The notes under the pieces are model-generated. The model had not been told where the DNA came from, searched no databases, and was given only the letters and a program-made list of their open reading frames with translations. A stretch of 64,000 bases of DNA from Streptomyces sp. TRM64462 (GTDB taxonomy: Bacteria; Actinomycetota; Actinomycetes; Streptomycetales; Streptomycetaceae), in the NCBI RefSeq assembly GCF_013362995.1, contig NZ_JABWDV010000347.1, positions 1 through 64,000 on the forward strand. Reading direction: 5' to 3'. This document shows positions 1-7,804 of this stretch, piece by piece. Every line of letters starts with the position of its first letter. Position 1 is the first letter of the stretch. The translations under genes were made by a program, and so were the position numbers.

Positions 1-95
1 CTCGCCGTGCCGGCGGCGGTCAGGGGGACGGCCGCTCCGGCGGCCAGGACCGATGCGGTGTGGAACAGTTCGCGTCTGTTGAGGGGCGGTGCCAT
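1..95 (-). CDS. Tat-signal secreted protein, N-terminal fragment
   Basis: Only the first 31 codons lie in the window; the gene runs off the left edge. The visible N-terminus begins MAPPLNRRELF and continues into an alanine-rich hydrophobic stretch, which matches a twin-arginine (Tat) signal with RR followed by E-L-F. The start ATG at 95 is preceded on the minus strand by a purine-rich GAAGAGAGG, a plausible ribosome binding site. The mature domain is outside the window, so the function cannot be named. A folded exported enzyme is the usual cargo of such signals. Confidence 0.6.
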   Translation of the reverse strand, partial: MAPPLNRRELFHTASVLAAGAAVPLTAAGTA

Positions 96-206
96 GGGGG
101 TGCCTCTCTTCCGCACAGGGTTCGCTCGTTCGTCATTTCGAACGAAGTTCGAGTGTCCGGTCAGACGCTAGGAGTCGGCTGACGGAAGGTCAATGGAGCG
201 GCGGCA

Positions 207-243
207 AGAAGGCCCTGCTCGCGCCGAGCGCGCAGGGCCTTCT
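207..243 (-). terminator. Intrinsic terminator hairpin
   Basis: A perfect 12-bp inverted repeat (AGAAGGCCCTGC with its complement) surrounds a 13-nt loop, 11 bp beyond the stop codon of the PH-domain gene. There is no U-tract, which is normal for Streptomyces terminators. Confidence 0.8.
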
Positions 244-254
244 CCCGCGAGCGG

Positions 255-620
255 TCAACGCGCCACGAACTGCGTGAGGATCGCCTGCACTTCGTAGATG
301 TCGACGCCCTTCGTGAAGGTCTTCTGGACCGGGGCCGGGTTGCCGGATATCCAGATCTTCAGCTCCGCGTCCAGGTCGAACGTGCCCGCCGTCTCGACCG
401 CGAAGTGCGTGATGCTGCGGTACGGGATCGAGTGGTACTCGACCTTCTTGCCCGTGATCCCCTGCTTGTCGACCAGGATCAGCCGGCGGTCGGTGAACAG
501 GATCGTGTCGCGGATCAGCAGGAACGCGGCCTGCACCCGCTCGCCCTGGCCCAGCAGCCGCGCGTAGTCCTGCTGCGCGCTCGCCGGGTCGACGGTGTGC
601 GCGTTGCCGAACAGTGCCAT
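255..620 (-). CDS. PH domain-containing protein (bPH_1 type)
   Basis: A 121-residue soluble protein beginning MALFGNAHTVD. Almost the whole length is one bacterial PH-like domain, with alternating beta strands such as AFLLIRDTILFTDRRLILVD and YHSIPYRSITHFAVET, ending in a helix (VYEVQAILTQFV-like). Proteins of this family (YvbH/YokE-like) are small cytoplasmic beta-barrel proteins of unknown biochemical role. The ATG at 620 is preferred because the domain begins soon after it; longer upstream reading is not protein-like. A strong hairpin follows the stop. It is transcribed alone and is divergent from the lectin gene, with about 75 bp between them. Confidence 0.85.
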   Translation of the reverse strand: MALFGNAHTVDPASAQQDYARLLGQGERVQAAFLLIRDTILFTDRRLILVDKQGITGKKVEYHSIPYRSITHFAVETAGTFDLDAELKIWISGNPAPVQKTFTKGVDIYEVQAILTQFVAR

Positions 621-694
621 GAGAGCCCCCCATTGCTGCGATTCGTACGATCGTCGCACTCTACGTCCTGGACATCCCGAGGAGGAGCGCGCCG

Positions 695-1510
695 GTGAAC
701 CGACCCCCGAGGCCCGAGCAGCAGATGTGGGACCCGGACGCGACGGAGGTGATCGCGCCGCTGGAGGCCACGCGCGCACTCCCGCACGTCGAAGCCGAAG
801 CGCCGCCGCCCGGGGCGCGGGCGGAGCGCCGCAGAGCGCGGGGCGGGCCGCCGCGCGCGGCGCTCGTGGCGGCGGGCATCGTGGTGTGCGCCGCCGTCGG
901 GCTCGGCATCGGCGCCCTGCTCGGCGCCGGCGACGGCGGTACGGCCGGTCCCGTCGCACAGGCGCGGCCCACCGCCGCCACCACGGCCACGACCGCCGCC
1001 GCCTCCGAGGCCGCCCCGACGCCGTCCTCCGCGCCCACGCCGAGCACCACGCCCACGCCCACGCCCGCCCCGCCTCCCGTCCCCACCGGCGCCTTCGTCC
1101 TCGTCGACCCCGCGACCGGCCGGGCCGCAGACGTCCAGGGCGTGTCCCTGGACGACGGCGCCCCCGTCATCGCCTGGCAGGCCAACGGCCAGCCCAACCA
1201 GCGGTGGCAGCTCACCGACCTCGGCGACGGCCACGTCCGGATCCAGGCGGCGCACTCCGGCCTCTGCCTCCAGGGCGCCGACCCGGTCGCCCCGGGCGCC
1301 GCCGTCGTGCAGCGCGCCTGCGCCGACGGCGCCGCGACGCAGAGCTGGCAGCCGCTCCCCCATCCGGCCGCGCCCGGCACCCAGGTGCTCGCGCTCAAGG
1401 GCACCGGCCTGGTCCTGGCCCCGGCGGGCCCGGACGCCGGGGCGCCGGTGCAGCTCCAGCAGCCGGATCCCGCCAATCCCCCGTCGTGGGCGCTCCAGCC
1501 GGTCGCGTAG
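695..1510 (+). CDS. Membrane-anchored ricin-type beta-trefoil lectin (RICIN) protein
   Basis: A 271-residue protein with a short cytoplasmic N-terminus, one membrane helix (about residues 51-75), a Thr/Pro/Ala-rich wall-spanning linker (about 85-130) and a C-terminal RICIN carbohydrate-binding domain. The QxW repeats typical of beta-trefoil lectins are visible as NQRWQL, TQSWQPL and PSWALQ. Such proteins bind polysaccharides at the cell surface; no catalytic domain is present. GTG at 695 is preceded by GAGGAG. The orientation is cytoplasm-in, with the lectin domain outside. The ligand is unknown. Confidence 0.85.
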   Translation: MNRPPRPEQQMWDPDATEVIAPLEATRALPHVEAEAPPPGARAERRRARGGPPRAALVAAGIVVCAAVGLGIGALLGAGDGGTAGPVAQARPTAATTATTAAASEAAPTPSSAPTPSTTPTPTPAPPPVPTGAFVLVDPATGRAADVQGVSLDDGAPVIAWQANGQPNQRWQLTDLGDGHVRIQAAHSGLCLQGADPVAPGAAVVQRACADGAATQSWQPLPHPAAPGTQVLALKGTGLVLAPAGPDAGAPVQLQQPDPANPPSWALQPVA

Positions 1511-1532
1511 TCATCCGGCGCGTGGTTCGCTC

Positions 1533-1568
1533 GATGACGTGGATGACGTGGATGACGCGGATGACCTG
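1533..1568. repeat. 9-bp tandem repeat, four copies
   Basis: The unit GATGACGTG occurs at 1533, 1542, then as GATGACGCG at 1551 and GATGACCTG at 1560. It sits exactly at the start of the methyltransferase reading frame, where it encodes an Asp-rich N-terminus (DDVDDADD) or forms part of the leader. Confidence 0.85.
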
Positions 1569-2276
1569 AACGGGACGGAAGCGCTGCCACCGCGCGTGGA
1601 GGTGGCCCTCGACCAGAGCCTCGGCGCGTACTGGAAGGCGCGCGAGCGCCAGCACCTGCGCGATGTGTACGCGGGCGTGCGGATCAAGAAGTTCCCCGAG
1701 GACCTGCGCCTCATGGAGCACCTGATGTGGCTCTCGCGCTGCCAGGCCGTCGTGGAGCTCGGTACGCACTTCGGCGGGTCCGCCCTCTGGTTCCGCGACC
1801 GGCTGCGGGCGCTCGCCGCGTACGGGAGGGTGCCCGGCGACGTACGGGTCGTCACCGTCGACCTGGTGCAGGACAAGGCGCGGGCGTCGCTGTCCGGGGC
1901 GGACCCGGCGTACGAACGGGACATCGCGCTCGTGGAGGGCGACATCACGGACCCCGCCACCGCCGAGCGGGTCCGGGACGCGCTGCCGCCGGGTGCGCGC
2001 TGCCTCGTCGTCGAGGACACGCTGCACACATACGCGACGACGACGGCGGCCCTGCGGCACTACGCGCCGATGGTGCCGGTCGGCGGGTTCTTCCTGGTCG
2101 AGGACGGCATCGTGGACGTACCCGAGCTGCGGCCGCCGGGCATGCCGGGCGGCGTCCAGCCCGCCGTACGGGACTGGCTCGCGTCACCCGCGGGGTCCGC
2201 GTTCCGCGGCCGCCGCGACCTCGAACGGTACGGCCTGACCTGCCACCCGGGCGGATGGCTGGAGCGGGTGCGGTAG
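1539..2276 (+). CDS. CmcI-family SAM-dependent methyltransferase / cephalosporin hydroxylase-like protein
   Basis: A protein of about 245 residues with a Rossmann methyltransferase core: VVELGTHFGGSALWF is the SAM-binding loop, VVTVDL follows the second strand, and VEGDI and VVEDTLHTY follow. This order is typical of CmcI/RhlB-like proteins, annotated as cephalosporin hydroxylases but acting as O-methyltransferases. The substrate cannot be told from sequence, and no antibiotic biosynthesis genes lie nearby. The start is uncertain. GTG 1539 lies inside a 9-bp tandem repeat with no clear Shine-Dalgarno, and the conserved region begins only around residue 20, so a downstream GTG is possible. Confidence 0.75.
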   Translation: MDDVDDADDLNGTEALPPRVEVALDQSLGAYWKARERQHLRDVYAGVRIKKFPEDLRLMEHLMWLSRCQAVVELGTHFGGSALWFRDRLRALAAYGRVPGDVRVVTVDLVQDKARASLSGADPAYERDIALVEGDITDPATAERVRDALPPGARCLVVEDTLHTYATTTAALRHYAPMVPVGGFFLVEDGIVDVPELRPPGMPGGVQPAVRDWLASPAGSAFRGRRDLERYGLTCHPGGWLERVR

Positions 2277-2432
2277 CCGACCCGTCGCGCCGGACGCGCA
2301 CCCCGTGATCGTACGTGCGCATACTTGCTCACACATGCGTGGTAGTTCTATAAACGAATCACCTTCGGTCACCGGGGCAGCGTCAGGCAGCACAGGTCAG
2401 CAGCAGGTCAGCAGCAGGGGAGTCGAGTCGCC
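2277..2432 (+). promoter_or_regulatory. Promoter region of the sugar isomerase/aldolase pair
   Basis: This 156-bp gap holds the only AT-rich stretch nearby, TAGTTCTATAAACGAATC around 2340-2358, which could carry a -10 element. A direct repeat CAGGTCAGCAG occurs twice just before the GTG start (about 2392-2413). No operator matching a known DeoR- or GntR-type site was recognised. Confidence 0.4.
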
Positions 2433-3332
2433 GTGAGCCATGTCGACAGGGAGATCGCCGACCAGCCCGCCTGCTGGCGCCGGGCGCTGGAGCTGCGCCC
2501 GGCGGGACTGCCGGAGGAAGGGGAACGCGTCGCCGTCGTCGGCTGCGGCACGTCGTACTACATCGCGCAGGCGTACGCGGCGCTGCGCGAGGCGGCGGGG
2601 CTCGGCGAGACCGACGCGTTCGCCGCGTCCGAGTACCCGGCGGCCCGCCGCTACGACCGGGTCCTGGCCATCACCCGGTCCGGTACGACGACGGAGGTGC
2701 TGGCGGCGCTGGAGCGCACCGGCGGCATCCCGACCGTCGCCGTGACGGGCGCGCCCGACACCCCGGTACGGCGGGCGGCCGGCACGCTCGTCGACCTGTC
2801 CTTCGCGGACGAACGGTCCGTCGTCCAGACCCGGTTCGCCACCACCGCCCTCGTCCTGCTGCGCGCCGCACTGGGCCTGGCACCGGCCGACCTGCCCGCG
2901 CAGGCGGAGCGCGCCCTGAGCGAGCCGCTGCCCGAAGGGGCCTTCGACGCGGGCCAGTTCACGTTCCTCGGCACCGGCTGGACCGTCGGCCTGGCCCACG
3001 AGGCGGCCCTCAAGCTCCGTGAGACGTCCGGCGCGTGGGCCGAGTCGTACCCCGCCATGGAGTACCGGCACGGGCCCATCAGCGTGACCGGCCCGGACAG
3101 CGCCGTCTGGTTCTTCGGCGCCCCGCCGCCCGGCCTCCTCGACGAGATCCGCGCGACGGGCGCCCTGGCGGTGACGGACGCGTCGGTCGGGGCGGGCGTG
3201 CGGGAGCCGGTCGATCCGCTGGCCGGTCTGGTGCGGGCGCAGCGGCTGGCCGTCGCACTGGCCGAGCGGCGGGGGCTCGATCCGGACCGGCCGCGCCACC
3301 TGACCCGTTCGATCGTGCTGGTCGAGTCGTGA
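2433..3332 (+). CDS. SIS-domain sugar isomerase (AgaS/GlmS-like)
   Basis: A 299-residue cytoplasmic protein with two SIS (sugar isomerase) folds. The first is marked by VAVVGCGTSYYIAQA and the serine-rich phosphosugar loop AITRSGTTTEVLAAL; the second by FLGTGWTVGLAHEAALKLRE and the conserved AESYPAMEYRHGP. This arrangement matches AgaS-type ketosamine-6-phosphate deaminase/isomerases and the isomerase half of GlmS; there is no glutaminase domain. The gene overlaps the next one by GTGA, so the two are translationally coupled. With a GatY/KbaY-like aldolase behind it, a role in amino-sugar or tagatose-6-phosphate breakdown is likely. No kinase or transporter is adjacent. Confidence 0.85.
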   Translation: MSHVDREIADQPACWRRALELRPAGLPEEGERVAVVGCGTSYYIAQAYAALREAAGLGETDAFAASEYPAARRYDRVLAITRSGTTTEVLAALERTGGIPTVAVTGAPDTPVRRAAGTLVDLSFADERSVVQTRFATTALVLLRAALGLAPADLPAQAERALSEPLPEGAFDAGQFTFLGTGWTVGLAHEAALKLRETSGAWAESYPAMEYRHGPISVTGPDSAVWFFGAPPPGLLDEIRATGALAVTDASVGAGVREPVDPLAGLVRAQRLAVALAERRGLDPDRPRHLTRSIVLVES

Positions 3333-4363
3333 CGCTCGTCGGCACGGGCGAGATCGTGCGCCCGGCGGCGCGGCCCGGGCACGGGGCCGAAGCCGGGGCG
3401 GCCGGGCGTCTCCCCGCCGTCGGGGTCGGGGTCGGGGCGTTCAACGTCGTCCAGCTTGAGCACGCCGAGGCCATCGTGACCGGCGCGGAGGCGGCGGGCG
3501 CGCCGGTGGTGCTCCAGATCAGCGAGAACACCGCCCGCTACCACGGCACGCTCGGCCCCGTCGCCGCCGCGACCCTCGCCGTCGCACGGGCGGCGCGCGT
3601 GCCGGTCGCCGTGCACCTGGACCACGCGACCTGCCCGGAACTGGTCCAGGAGGCCCTGGACCTGGGCTTCACGTCCGTGATGTTCGACGGGTCGGCGCTG
3701 CCGTACGAGGAGAACGTCGCCGCGACGGCGGCCGTCGGCGCCCGCTGCCACGCGGCGGGGGTGTGGGTGGAGGCGGAGCTGGGCGAGATCGGCGGCAAGG
3801 ACGGGGTGCACGCCCCGGGCGCCCGTACGGATCCGGACGAGGCCGCCGCGTTCGTCGCCGCGACGGGCGTGGACGCGCTCGCGGTGGCCGTCGGCACCTC
3901 GCACGCCATGGCGACCCGGGACGCCCGGCTCGACTTCGCGCTGATCGGCGCGCTGCGTACGGCGGTCCCGGTGCCGCTGGTGCTGCACGGCTCGTCGGGG
4001 GTGCCGGACCCGGACCTGACCCGGGCCGTCGCGCACGGCATCACGAAGGTCAACATCGCCACGCAGCTCAACCGGGTCTTCACGGGCGCGGCCCGCGCCG
4101 TCCTGGACAGCGACCCGGCGCTGTCGGACCCGCGCCGCTACCTGGGCGCGGGCCGTACGGCGATGGCCCACGAGGTCACCCGGCTGCTCGGCGTCCTCGG
4201 GGCCGGCGCGGCGGTCAGCGCGGCGGCGGACGGTGCGGCCGCGGACGGCGCGGCGGCGGACGGTGCGGCCGCGGACGGCGCGGCAGCGGACGGTGCGGCC
4301 GCGGACGGTGCCTACTGGAGGGAGCCCACGGCGCCCGCGAGGCTCGCCAGCCCGCCCGCGTAG
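3329..4363 (+). CDS. Class II fructose/tagatose-bisphosphate aldolase with repeat tail
   Basis: A 344-residue protein started by a GTG overlapping the preceding stop (GTGA). Residues up to about 290 form a zinc-dependent class II aldolase of the GatY/KbaY/FbaA kind: HLDHATCPE, VEAELGEIGGKDG, LVLHGSSGVP and HGITKVNIATQLN carry the metal- and phosphate-binding residues. It should cleave a ketose 1,6-bisphosphate to glyceraldehyde-3-phosphate and dihydroxyacetone phosphate. The C-terminus is odd. After the last conserved helix come six AAADG repeats (4220-4309), then a short tail that lies antisense to the 3' end of the convergent gene. The tail is unlikely to be part of the fold. Confidence 0.85.
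   Translation: MTLVGTGEIVRPAARPGHGAEAGAAGRLPAVGVGVGAFNVVQLEHAEAIVTGAEAAGAPVVLQISENTARYHGTLGPVAAATLAVARAARVPVAVHLDHATCPELVQEALDLGFTSVMFDGSALPYEENVAATAAVGARCHAAGVWVEAELGEIGGKDGVHAPGARTDPDEAAAFVAATGVDALAVAVGTSHAMATRDARLDFALIGALRTAVPVPLVLHGSSGVPDPDLTRAVAHGITKVNIATQLNRVFTGAARAVLDSDPALSDPRRYLGAGRTAMAHEVTRLLGVLGAGAAVSAAADGAAADGAAADGAAADGAAADGAAADGAYWREPTAPARLASPPA
4220..4309 (+). repeat. 15-bp tandem repeat, six copies, in the aldolase 3' end
   Basis: Six in-frame copies of a 15-bp unit encode (AAADG)6. Adjacent copies differ mainly in alternating GGT/GGC and GCG/GCC codons, so a 30-bp higher-order unit repeated three times fits best. The array stops 2 bp before the stop codon of the convergent gene. 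Confidence 0.9.
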
Positions 4364-4572
4364 GTCGTGGCGCCCGACACGGCCGTACCGCCCATGGCGC
4401 TGCCGAGCCCGGAGGCTCCACCGAGCGCGGCGCCGCCGGCGTCGCCGAGCGGCAGCGGGGAGGCGTCGTCCGCCGCTTGAGCGGCGTGGGCGGCGTGGGC
4501 GGTGCCCAGGGCGAGAGCCGCGGCCGCGGCGGCGGTCAGGGCGGTGGCGGCGATACGGGGCATGGGGGGCAT
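4312..4572 (-). CDS. Small secreted Ala/Gly-rich protein under TPP riboswitch
   Basis: An 86-residue protein: a signal peptide (MPPMPRIAATALTAAAAAAL, cleavage probably after the AHA/AQA region) followed by a mature part of about 55 residues rich in Ala, Gly and Ser, with SPLPLGDAG near its start. Small exported proteins of this composition are common in Streptomyces and lack a known function. ATG 4572 is chosen because CTGGAGG lies 6 nt upstream; ATG 4563 is an alternative. About 100 nt upstream on the same strand are a TPP riboswitch aptamer and a terminator-type hairpin, so expression should fall when thiamine pyrophosphate is plentiful. The last 52 bp overlap the aldolase reading frame on the other strand. 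Confidence 0.7.
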   Translation of the reverse strand: MPPMPRIAATALTAAAAAALALGTAHAAHAAQAADDASPLPLGDAGGAALGGASGLGSAMGGTAVSGATTYAGGLASLAGAVGSLQ

Positions 4573-4624
4573 GGGGCCTCCAGAGGACGTCGTCGTCGAG
4601 CGGGGTTGATCCGACAACGACAAC

Positions 4625-4650
4625 GCCGTACCCCACCGCCGGGGCACGGC
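4625..4650 (-). terminator. Hairpin in the riboswitch expression platform
   Basis: On the minus-strand RNA a 10-bp stem (GCCGUGCCCC with GGGGUACGGC) closes a 6-nt loop. Its one imperfect position is a G-U wobble on this strand but an A-C mismatch on the other, so it is built for minus-strand RNA. It lies about 22 nt after the TPP aptamer and is followed by GUUGUCGUUGU. Confidence 0.65.
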
Positions 4651-4672
4651 GCACGAAAACGACCTACGAGGC

Positions 4673-4787
4673 GGGCTCCCTGCGCCGGCATTGTCCGGAT
4701 CAGGTAGTGGGGGTCGCCCTCCAGTCGGTGTGACCCGACCTTCGAGCCTCTCAGCCCGACCGTCGACGTCGGCAACGGCACAAGCCC
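4673..4787 (-). promoter_or_regulatory. TPP (thiamine pyrophosphate) riboswitch aptamer
   Basis: Read on the minus strand, the region contains the TPP aptamer landmarks in order. They are P1 5' GGGCU, a GUGCC block, a P3 hairpin (GCCGAC/GUCGGG), the invariant CUGAGA, a variable arm, then ACCUGAUCCGGACAAUGCC followed by GGCGCAGGGA, and P1 3' AGCCC. The match to the second half of the consensus is essentially complete. It precedes the small secreted protein rather than a thiamine gene. Established knowledge: this motif binds thiamine pyrophosphate and normally represses thiamine genes. Confidence 0.9.
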
Positions 4788-4892
4788 AACTGCTGCTTAC
4801 TGCCGAGTCGGCTACTCCGGTCGAACTCCCTCGCTCGTCCCGTAGGTCTACTTATAGGATAACTCGGCACAAGAGGGACGAAACCCCTCGTC

Positions 4893-5267
4893 TCATGATT
4901 TTCTGAGAAGTTCCCCGTACTCGGCCGGCAGCCAGGTCCGCAGCTCGCGGCCCAGCTCCTGGTCCTCCTCCGCGAGCTCCGACAGCACGGTCCGGGCGAG
5001 CAGCCCGGCCCGTTCGGGGGTCGTGCTGAGGTTGCGGGCGATCTCGGGCAGCAGCTCGGCGTACGCGTCGCCCGCCGGCGGCACGATCGCGTACGCGGCG
5101 TCCTGCTCGGGCCCGGGCAGGGCCTCCCGCAGCCGCCGGCGCCGTGGCATGTCGAGCCGGTGCGCGACGGCCGCCACGGTGACCCTGACGGCGCGGAGCG
5201 CTTCATCGGTGCTCTTCAGACGGGCCTGGGAGGCGACGGCCTCGGCCAGGCGTTCATGAGTGATCAT
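4893..5267 (-). CDS. DUF2267 domain protein
   Basis: A 124-residue, mostly helical, highly charged protein beginning MITHERLAEAVA. The arrangement (EALRAVRVTVAAVAHRL, then PRRRRLREALPG, then a C-terminal acidic helix SELAEEDQELGREL) fits the DUF2267 family, small soluble proteins of unknown function. ATG 5267 is preceded by GGGGAGCC. About 105 bp separate its stop from the TPP riboswitch downstream on the same strand. A weak hairpin (GAGGG/CCCTC, near 4873-4890) might end its transcript, so the riboswitch probably has its own promoter in 4790-4890. It is divergent from the PEBP gene. Confidence 0.65.
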   Translation of the reverse strand: MITHERLAEAVASQARLKSTDEALRAVRVTVAAVAHRLDMPRRRRLREALPGPEQDAAYAIVPPAGDAYAELLPEIARNLSTTPERAGLLARTVLSELAEEDQELGRELRTWLPAEYGELLRKS

Positions 5268-5368
5268 CGCGGCTCCCCTGAGATGAGGCGAGCCATGGGG
5301 GCTCGGCGGACGGGTGCCCCCGCGTCCGCGGGTGCATGCACCGGCGCCATGGGGGTACTGCGGGCGTC

Positions 5369-5821
5369 ATGACCGGGATAGACCTCAAGAGTTCCGCGTT
5401 CAACGACCACGCGCCGATCGCGCGCCGGTACGCCCTGGAGGGCGAGGACGTCTCGCCTCCGCTGCGCTGGTCCGGTGTGCCGGACGACGCGTCCGAGCTG
5501 GTCCTCCTCTGCGAGGACCCCGACGCCCCGTCGGGCACCTTCGTCCACTGGGTCGTCGTGGGCATCGACCCGCACACCGACGGCACCGAGGCGGGCACGC
5601 TGCCGCAGGGCGCCACCGAACTCGTCAACGGGTTCGGGCGGCGCGGCTGGGACGGCCCGCACCCGCCGCCGGGCGACGGTCCGCACCGCTACTTCTTCCG
5701 TCTGTACGCGGTCGACGAGCCGTGCGTGCTGCCCGACGCCCCGACGGCGCAGCAGGTGCACGAGACCGTCGAGCAGCGGGAGGTGGCCAGCGGCACACTG
5801 GTGGGTGTCTACCAGCGGTGA
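5369..5821 (+). CDS. YbhB/YbcL family PEBP protein (Raf kinase inhibitor-like)
   Basis: A 150-residue cytoplasmic protein of the phosphatidylethanolamine-binding (PEBP) family. Conserved segments are DVSPPLRWSGVP, CEDPDAP with FVHWVV, the glycine-rich GFGRRGWDGPHPPPG and HRYFFRLYAVD. These form the small anion-binding pocket of bacterial YbhB/YbcL proteins, whose cellular role is not established. The length is typical. The stop overlaps the archease start as GTGA, so the two genes form a translationally coupled pair. Confidence 0.9.
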   Translation: MTGIDLKSSAFNDHAPIARRYALEGEDVSPPLRWSGVPDDASELVLLCEDPDAPSGTFVHWVVVGIDPHTDGTEAGTLPQGATELVNGFGRRGWDGPHPPPGDGPHRYFFRLYAVDEPCVLPDAPTAQQVHETVEQREVASGTLVGVYQR

Positions 5822-6258
5822 GCGAGCCGCCGGTACGGCCACGCGGCGAGGCGGGGCACCGGGCCCTGCCGCACACCGCCGACGTACGGATCGAGGCCTG
5901 GGGCACGAGCCGCGAGCAGTGCCTCGGGGAAGCCGTGCTCGGGCTCGTGGAGTGCTTCGCCGACGTGTCGGACGCCCGCGCGACGGCGGTCCGGCGTGTG
6001 CGCGTGCCGGAGGAGAGCGACGACGATCTGCTCGCCGCGCTCCTGGAGGAGGTCGTGTACCGGCTCGACGTGCACGGCGAGGTGCCGGTGGACGTCGAGG
6101 TGGAGACGGCGGACGGCGACCTGGACGTACGGCTCGCGGTCGTCTCCGTGTCGGCGGTCCCGGTCACCGGCTCCGTACCGAAGGCGGTGTCGTGGAACGA
6201 ACTGCACATGGCGAGGGACGCGTACGGCTGGTCGTGCGAGGCGACGGTGGACGTATGA
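5818..6258 (+). CDS. Archease (RtcB co-factor)
   Basis: A 146-residue protein with the archease fold: HTADVRIEAWG near the N-terminus supplies metal-binding His/Asp, the middle has LLEEVVYRLDVHG, and the end has VSWNELHMARDAYGW. Archease speeds guanylylation and multiple turnover of RtcB-type RNA ligases. The RtcB gene lies immediately beyond, facing it (6322-7785, minus strand). GTG 5818 overlaps the preceding stop. Partnership with the neighbouring RtcB is well supported by family knowledge, although the two genes are convergent and cannot share a transcript. Confidence 0.9.
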   Translation: MSEPPVRPRGEAGHRALPHTADVRIEAWGTSREQCLGEAVLGLVECFADVSDARATAVRRVRVPEESDDDLLAALLEEVVYRLDVHGEVPVDVEVETADGDLDVRLAVVSVSAVPVTGSVPKAVSWNELHMARDAYGWSCEATVDV

Positions 6259-6282
6259 GACGCATGAGATGAGGCACGGAGA

Positions 6283-6318
6283 CGTCCGGGCGGTCCTGGG
6301 CGTCCGGGCGGTCCTGTG
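6283..6318. repeat. 18-bp direct repeat between archease and rtcB
   Basis: CGTCCGGGCGGTCCTGGG at 6283 is followed immediately by a copy at 6301 differing at one base. It fills most of the 63-bp gap between the two convergent stops. No clear terminator is present there. Confidence 0.8.
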
Positions 6319-6321
6319 GGC

Positions 6322-7785
6322 CTACCCCTTCACCACCCCCAGCGGCACCAGCCGGGCCACCTTCCGGCAGAGCCCGGCGCCCTCGCTCGCGTCGACGACG
6401 GCGCCGACGTCCTTGTACGCCTCGGGGGTCTCCTCCGCGAGCCCGCGCATGGACAGCGGCCGTACGGCGACGCCCTCGGTCTCCAGGCGGGCCCGCAGCT
6501 CCTTGCCGCCGATGGTGCGGGCGGCCTGGTGGCGGCTCATCACGCGGCCGGCGCCGTGGCAGGTGGAGTGGAAGGCGTCGCCGCCCGGGACGCCGGTCAG
6601 GACGTACGAGGCGGTGCCCATGGTGCCGGGGATGAGGACGGGCTGCCCGGCGGCGCGCAGGTCGTCGGGGAGGTCCGGGTGGCCGGGCGGGAAGGCGCGG
6701 GTGGCGCCCTTGCGGTGGACGCACAGGCGGCGCGGCTCGCCGTCGACCGTGTGGGTCTCGATCTTGGCGAGGTTGTGGGACACGTCGTACACGAGCGTGA
6801 GGCGGACCCCGGCGGCCTGCCGGAAGACGCGGCGGGCGGCCTGCGAGAGCAACTGGCGGTTGGCGCGGCCGTAGTTGGCGGCGGCGGCCATGGCGCCGAG
6901 GTAGGCGCGGCCTTCAGGCGAGTCCACGGGGGTGCAGGCGAGCTGCCGGTCGGGAACGTCGATCCCGTACCGGTCCATGGCGCGGTCCATGAGCCGTACG
7001 TGGTCGGAGCAGATCTGGTGCCCGAGGCCCCGGGACCCGCAGTGGATCATGACGCACACCTGTCCGCGCGCGATCCCGAAGGCCCCGGCCACAGCCTCGT
7101 CGTACACCTCGACGACCTCCTGGACCTCCAGGAAGTGGTTGGCGGAGCCGAGGCTGCCGACCTGGCCGAGCCCGCGCTCACGGGCGCGCGCGCTGACCTG
7201 CTCGACGTCGGCGTCGGCGACGGCGCCCCGGTCCTCGCACCGCACCAGGTCCCACTCCTCGCCCTGCCCCTCCTCGACGGCGTACCGCGACCCGCCGCGC
7301 AGGATGCGCTCCAGCTGCCCGGGCCCGGGCAGCCGCCACACCCCGCCGGGCCCGGCACCGCGCGGGACCGCCCGCCCCAGCCCGTCCATGACGGACGGCA
7401 GCGCGGACCGCAGCGCCGCCCGGTCGCAGTCGGCGGCGAGCAGCCGGACGCCGCAGGAGATGTCGAACCCGACGCCACCAGGCGACACGACCCCGCCGCG
7501 CGCGACATCGGTGGCGGCGACCCCGCCGATCGGGAACCCGTACCCCCAGTGGATGTCGGGCATGGCGTACGAGGCGCCGACGATGCCCGGCAGCGTGGCG
7601 ACGTTGACGACCTGCTGGAGCGACTGCTCCGCGTCCCGCAACAACTCCCGCGACGCGAACACCACACCCGGCACCCGCATCGCCCCCCGCGGCGCGATCC
7701 GAAACCGATACCGCCGCTCCTCCACCACATCCACCACAGCCACCCCGCCCCGGTACCCCGGCCCCGCCCTCTCACACCGCACCAT
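6322..7785 (-). CDS. rtcB: RtcB RNA-splicing ligase
   Basis: A 487-residue RNA ligase that joins 2',3'-cyclic phosphate or 3'-phosphate ends to 5'-OH ends using GTP and Mn2+. Signature elements are present: [13 protein letters not shown] (metal Cys), [13 protein letters not shown] and [11 protein letters not shown] (metal His), [12 protein letters not shown] (metal His) and the guanylylated histidine in HGAGRVMSR. The length is normal for the family. The first residues ([14 protein letters not shown]) are poorly conserved, so the start could lie a few codons further in. It converges with its cofactor archease. In bacteria RtcB acts in RNA repair; the natural substrate here is unknown. Confidence 0.95.
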   Translation of the reverse strand: MVRCERAGPGYRGGVAVVDVVEERRYRFRIAPRGAMRVPGVVFASRELLRDAEQSLQQVVNVATLPGIVGASYAMPDIHWGYGFPIGGVAATDVARGGVVSPGGVGFDISCGVRLLAADCDRAALRSALPSVMDGLGRAVPRGAGPGGVWRLPGPGQLERILRGGSRYAVEEGQGEEWDLVRCEDRGAVADADVEQVSARARERGLGQVGSLGSANHFLEVQEVVEVYDEAVAGAFGIARGQVCVMIHCGSRGLGHQICSDHVRLMDRAMDRYGIDVPDRQLACTPVDSPEGRAYLGAMAAAANYGRANRQLLSQAARRVFRQAAGVRLTLVYDVSHNLAKIETHTVDGEPRRLCVHRKGATRAFPPGHPDLPDDLRAAGQPVLIPGTMGTASYVLTGVPGGDAFHSTCHGAGRVMSRHQAARTIGGKELRARLETEGVAVRPLSMRGLAEETPEAYKDVGAVVDASEGAGLCRKVARLVPLGVVKG

Positions 7786-7804
7786 CGGGGCCTTCGTACG
7801 GCCT

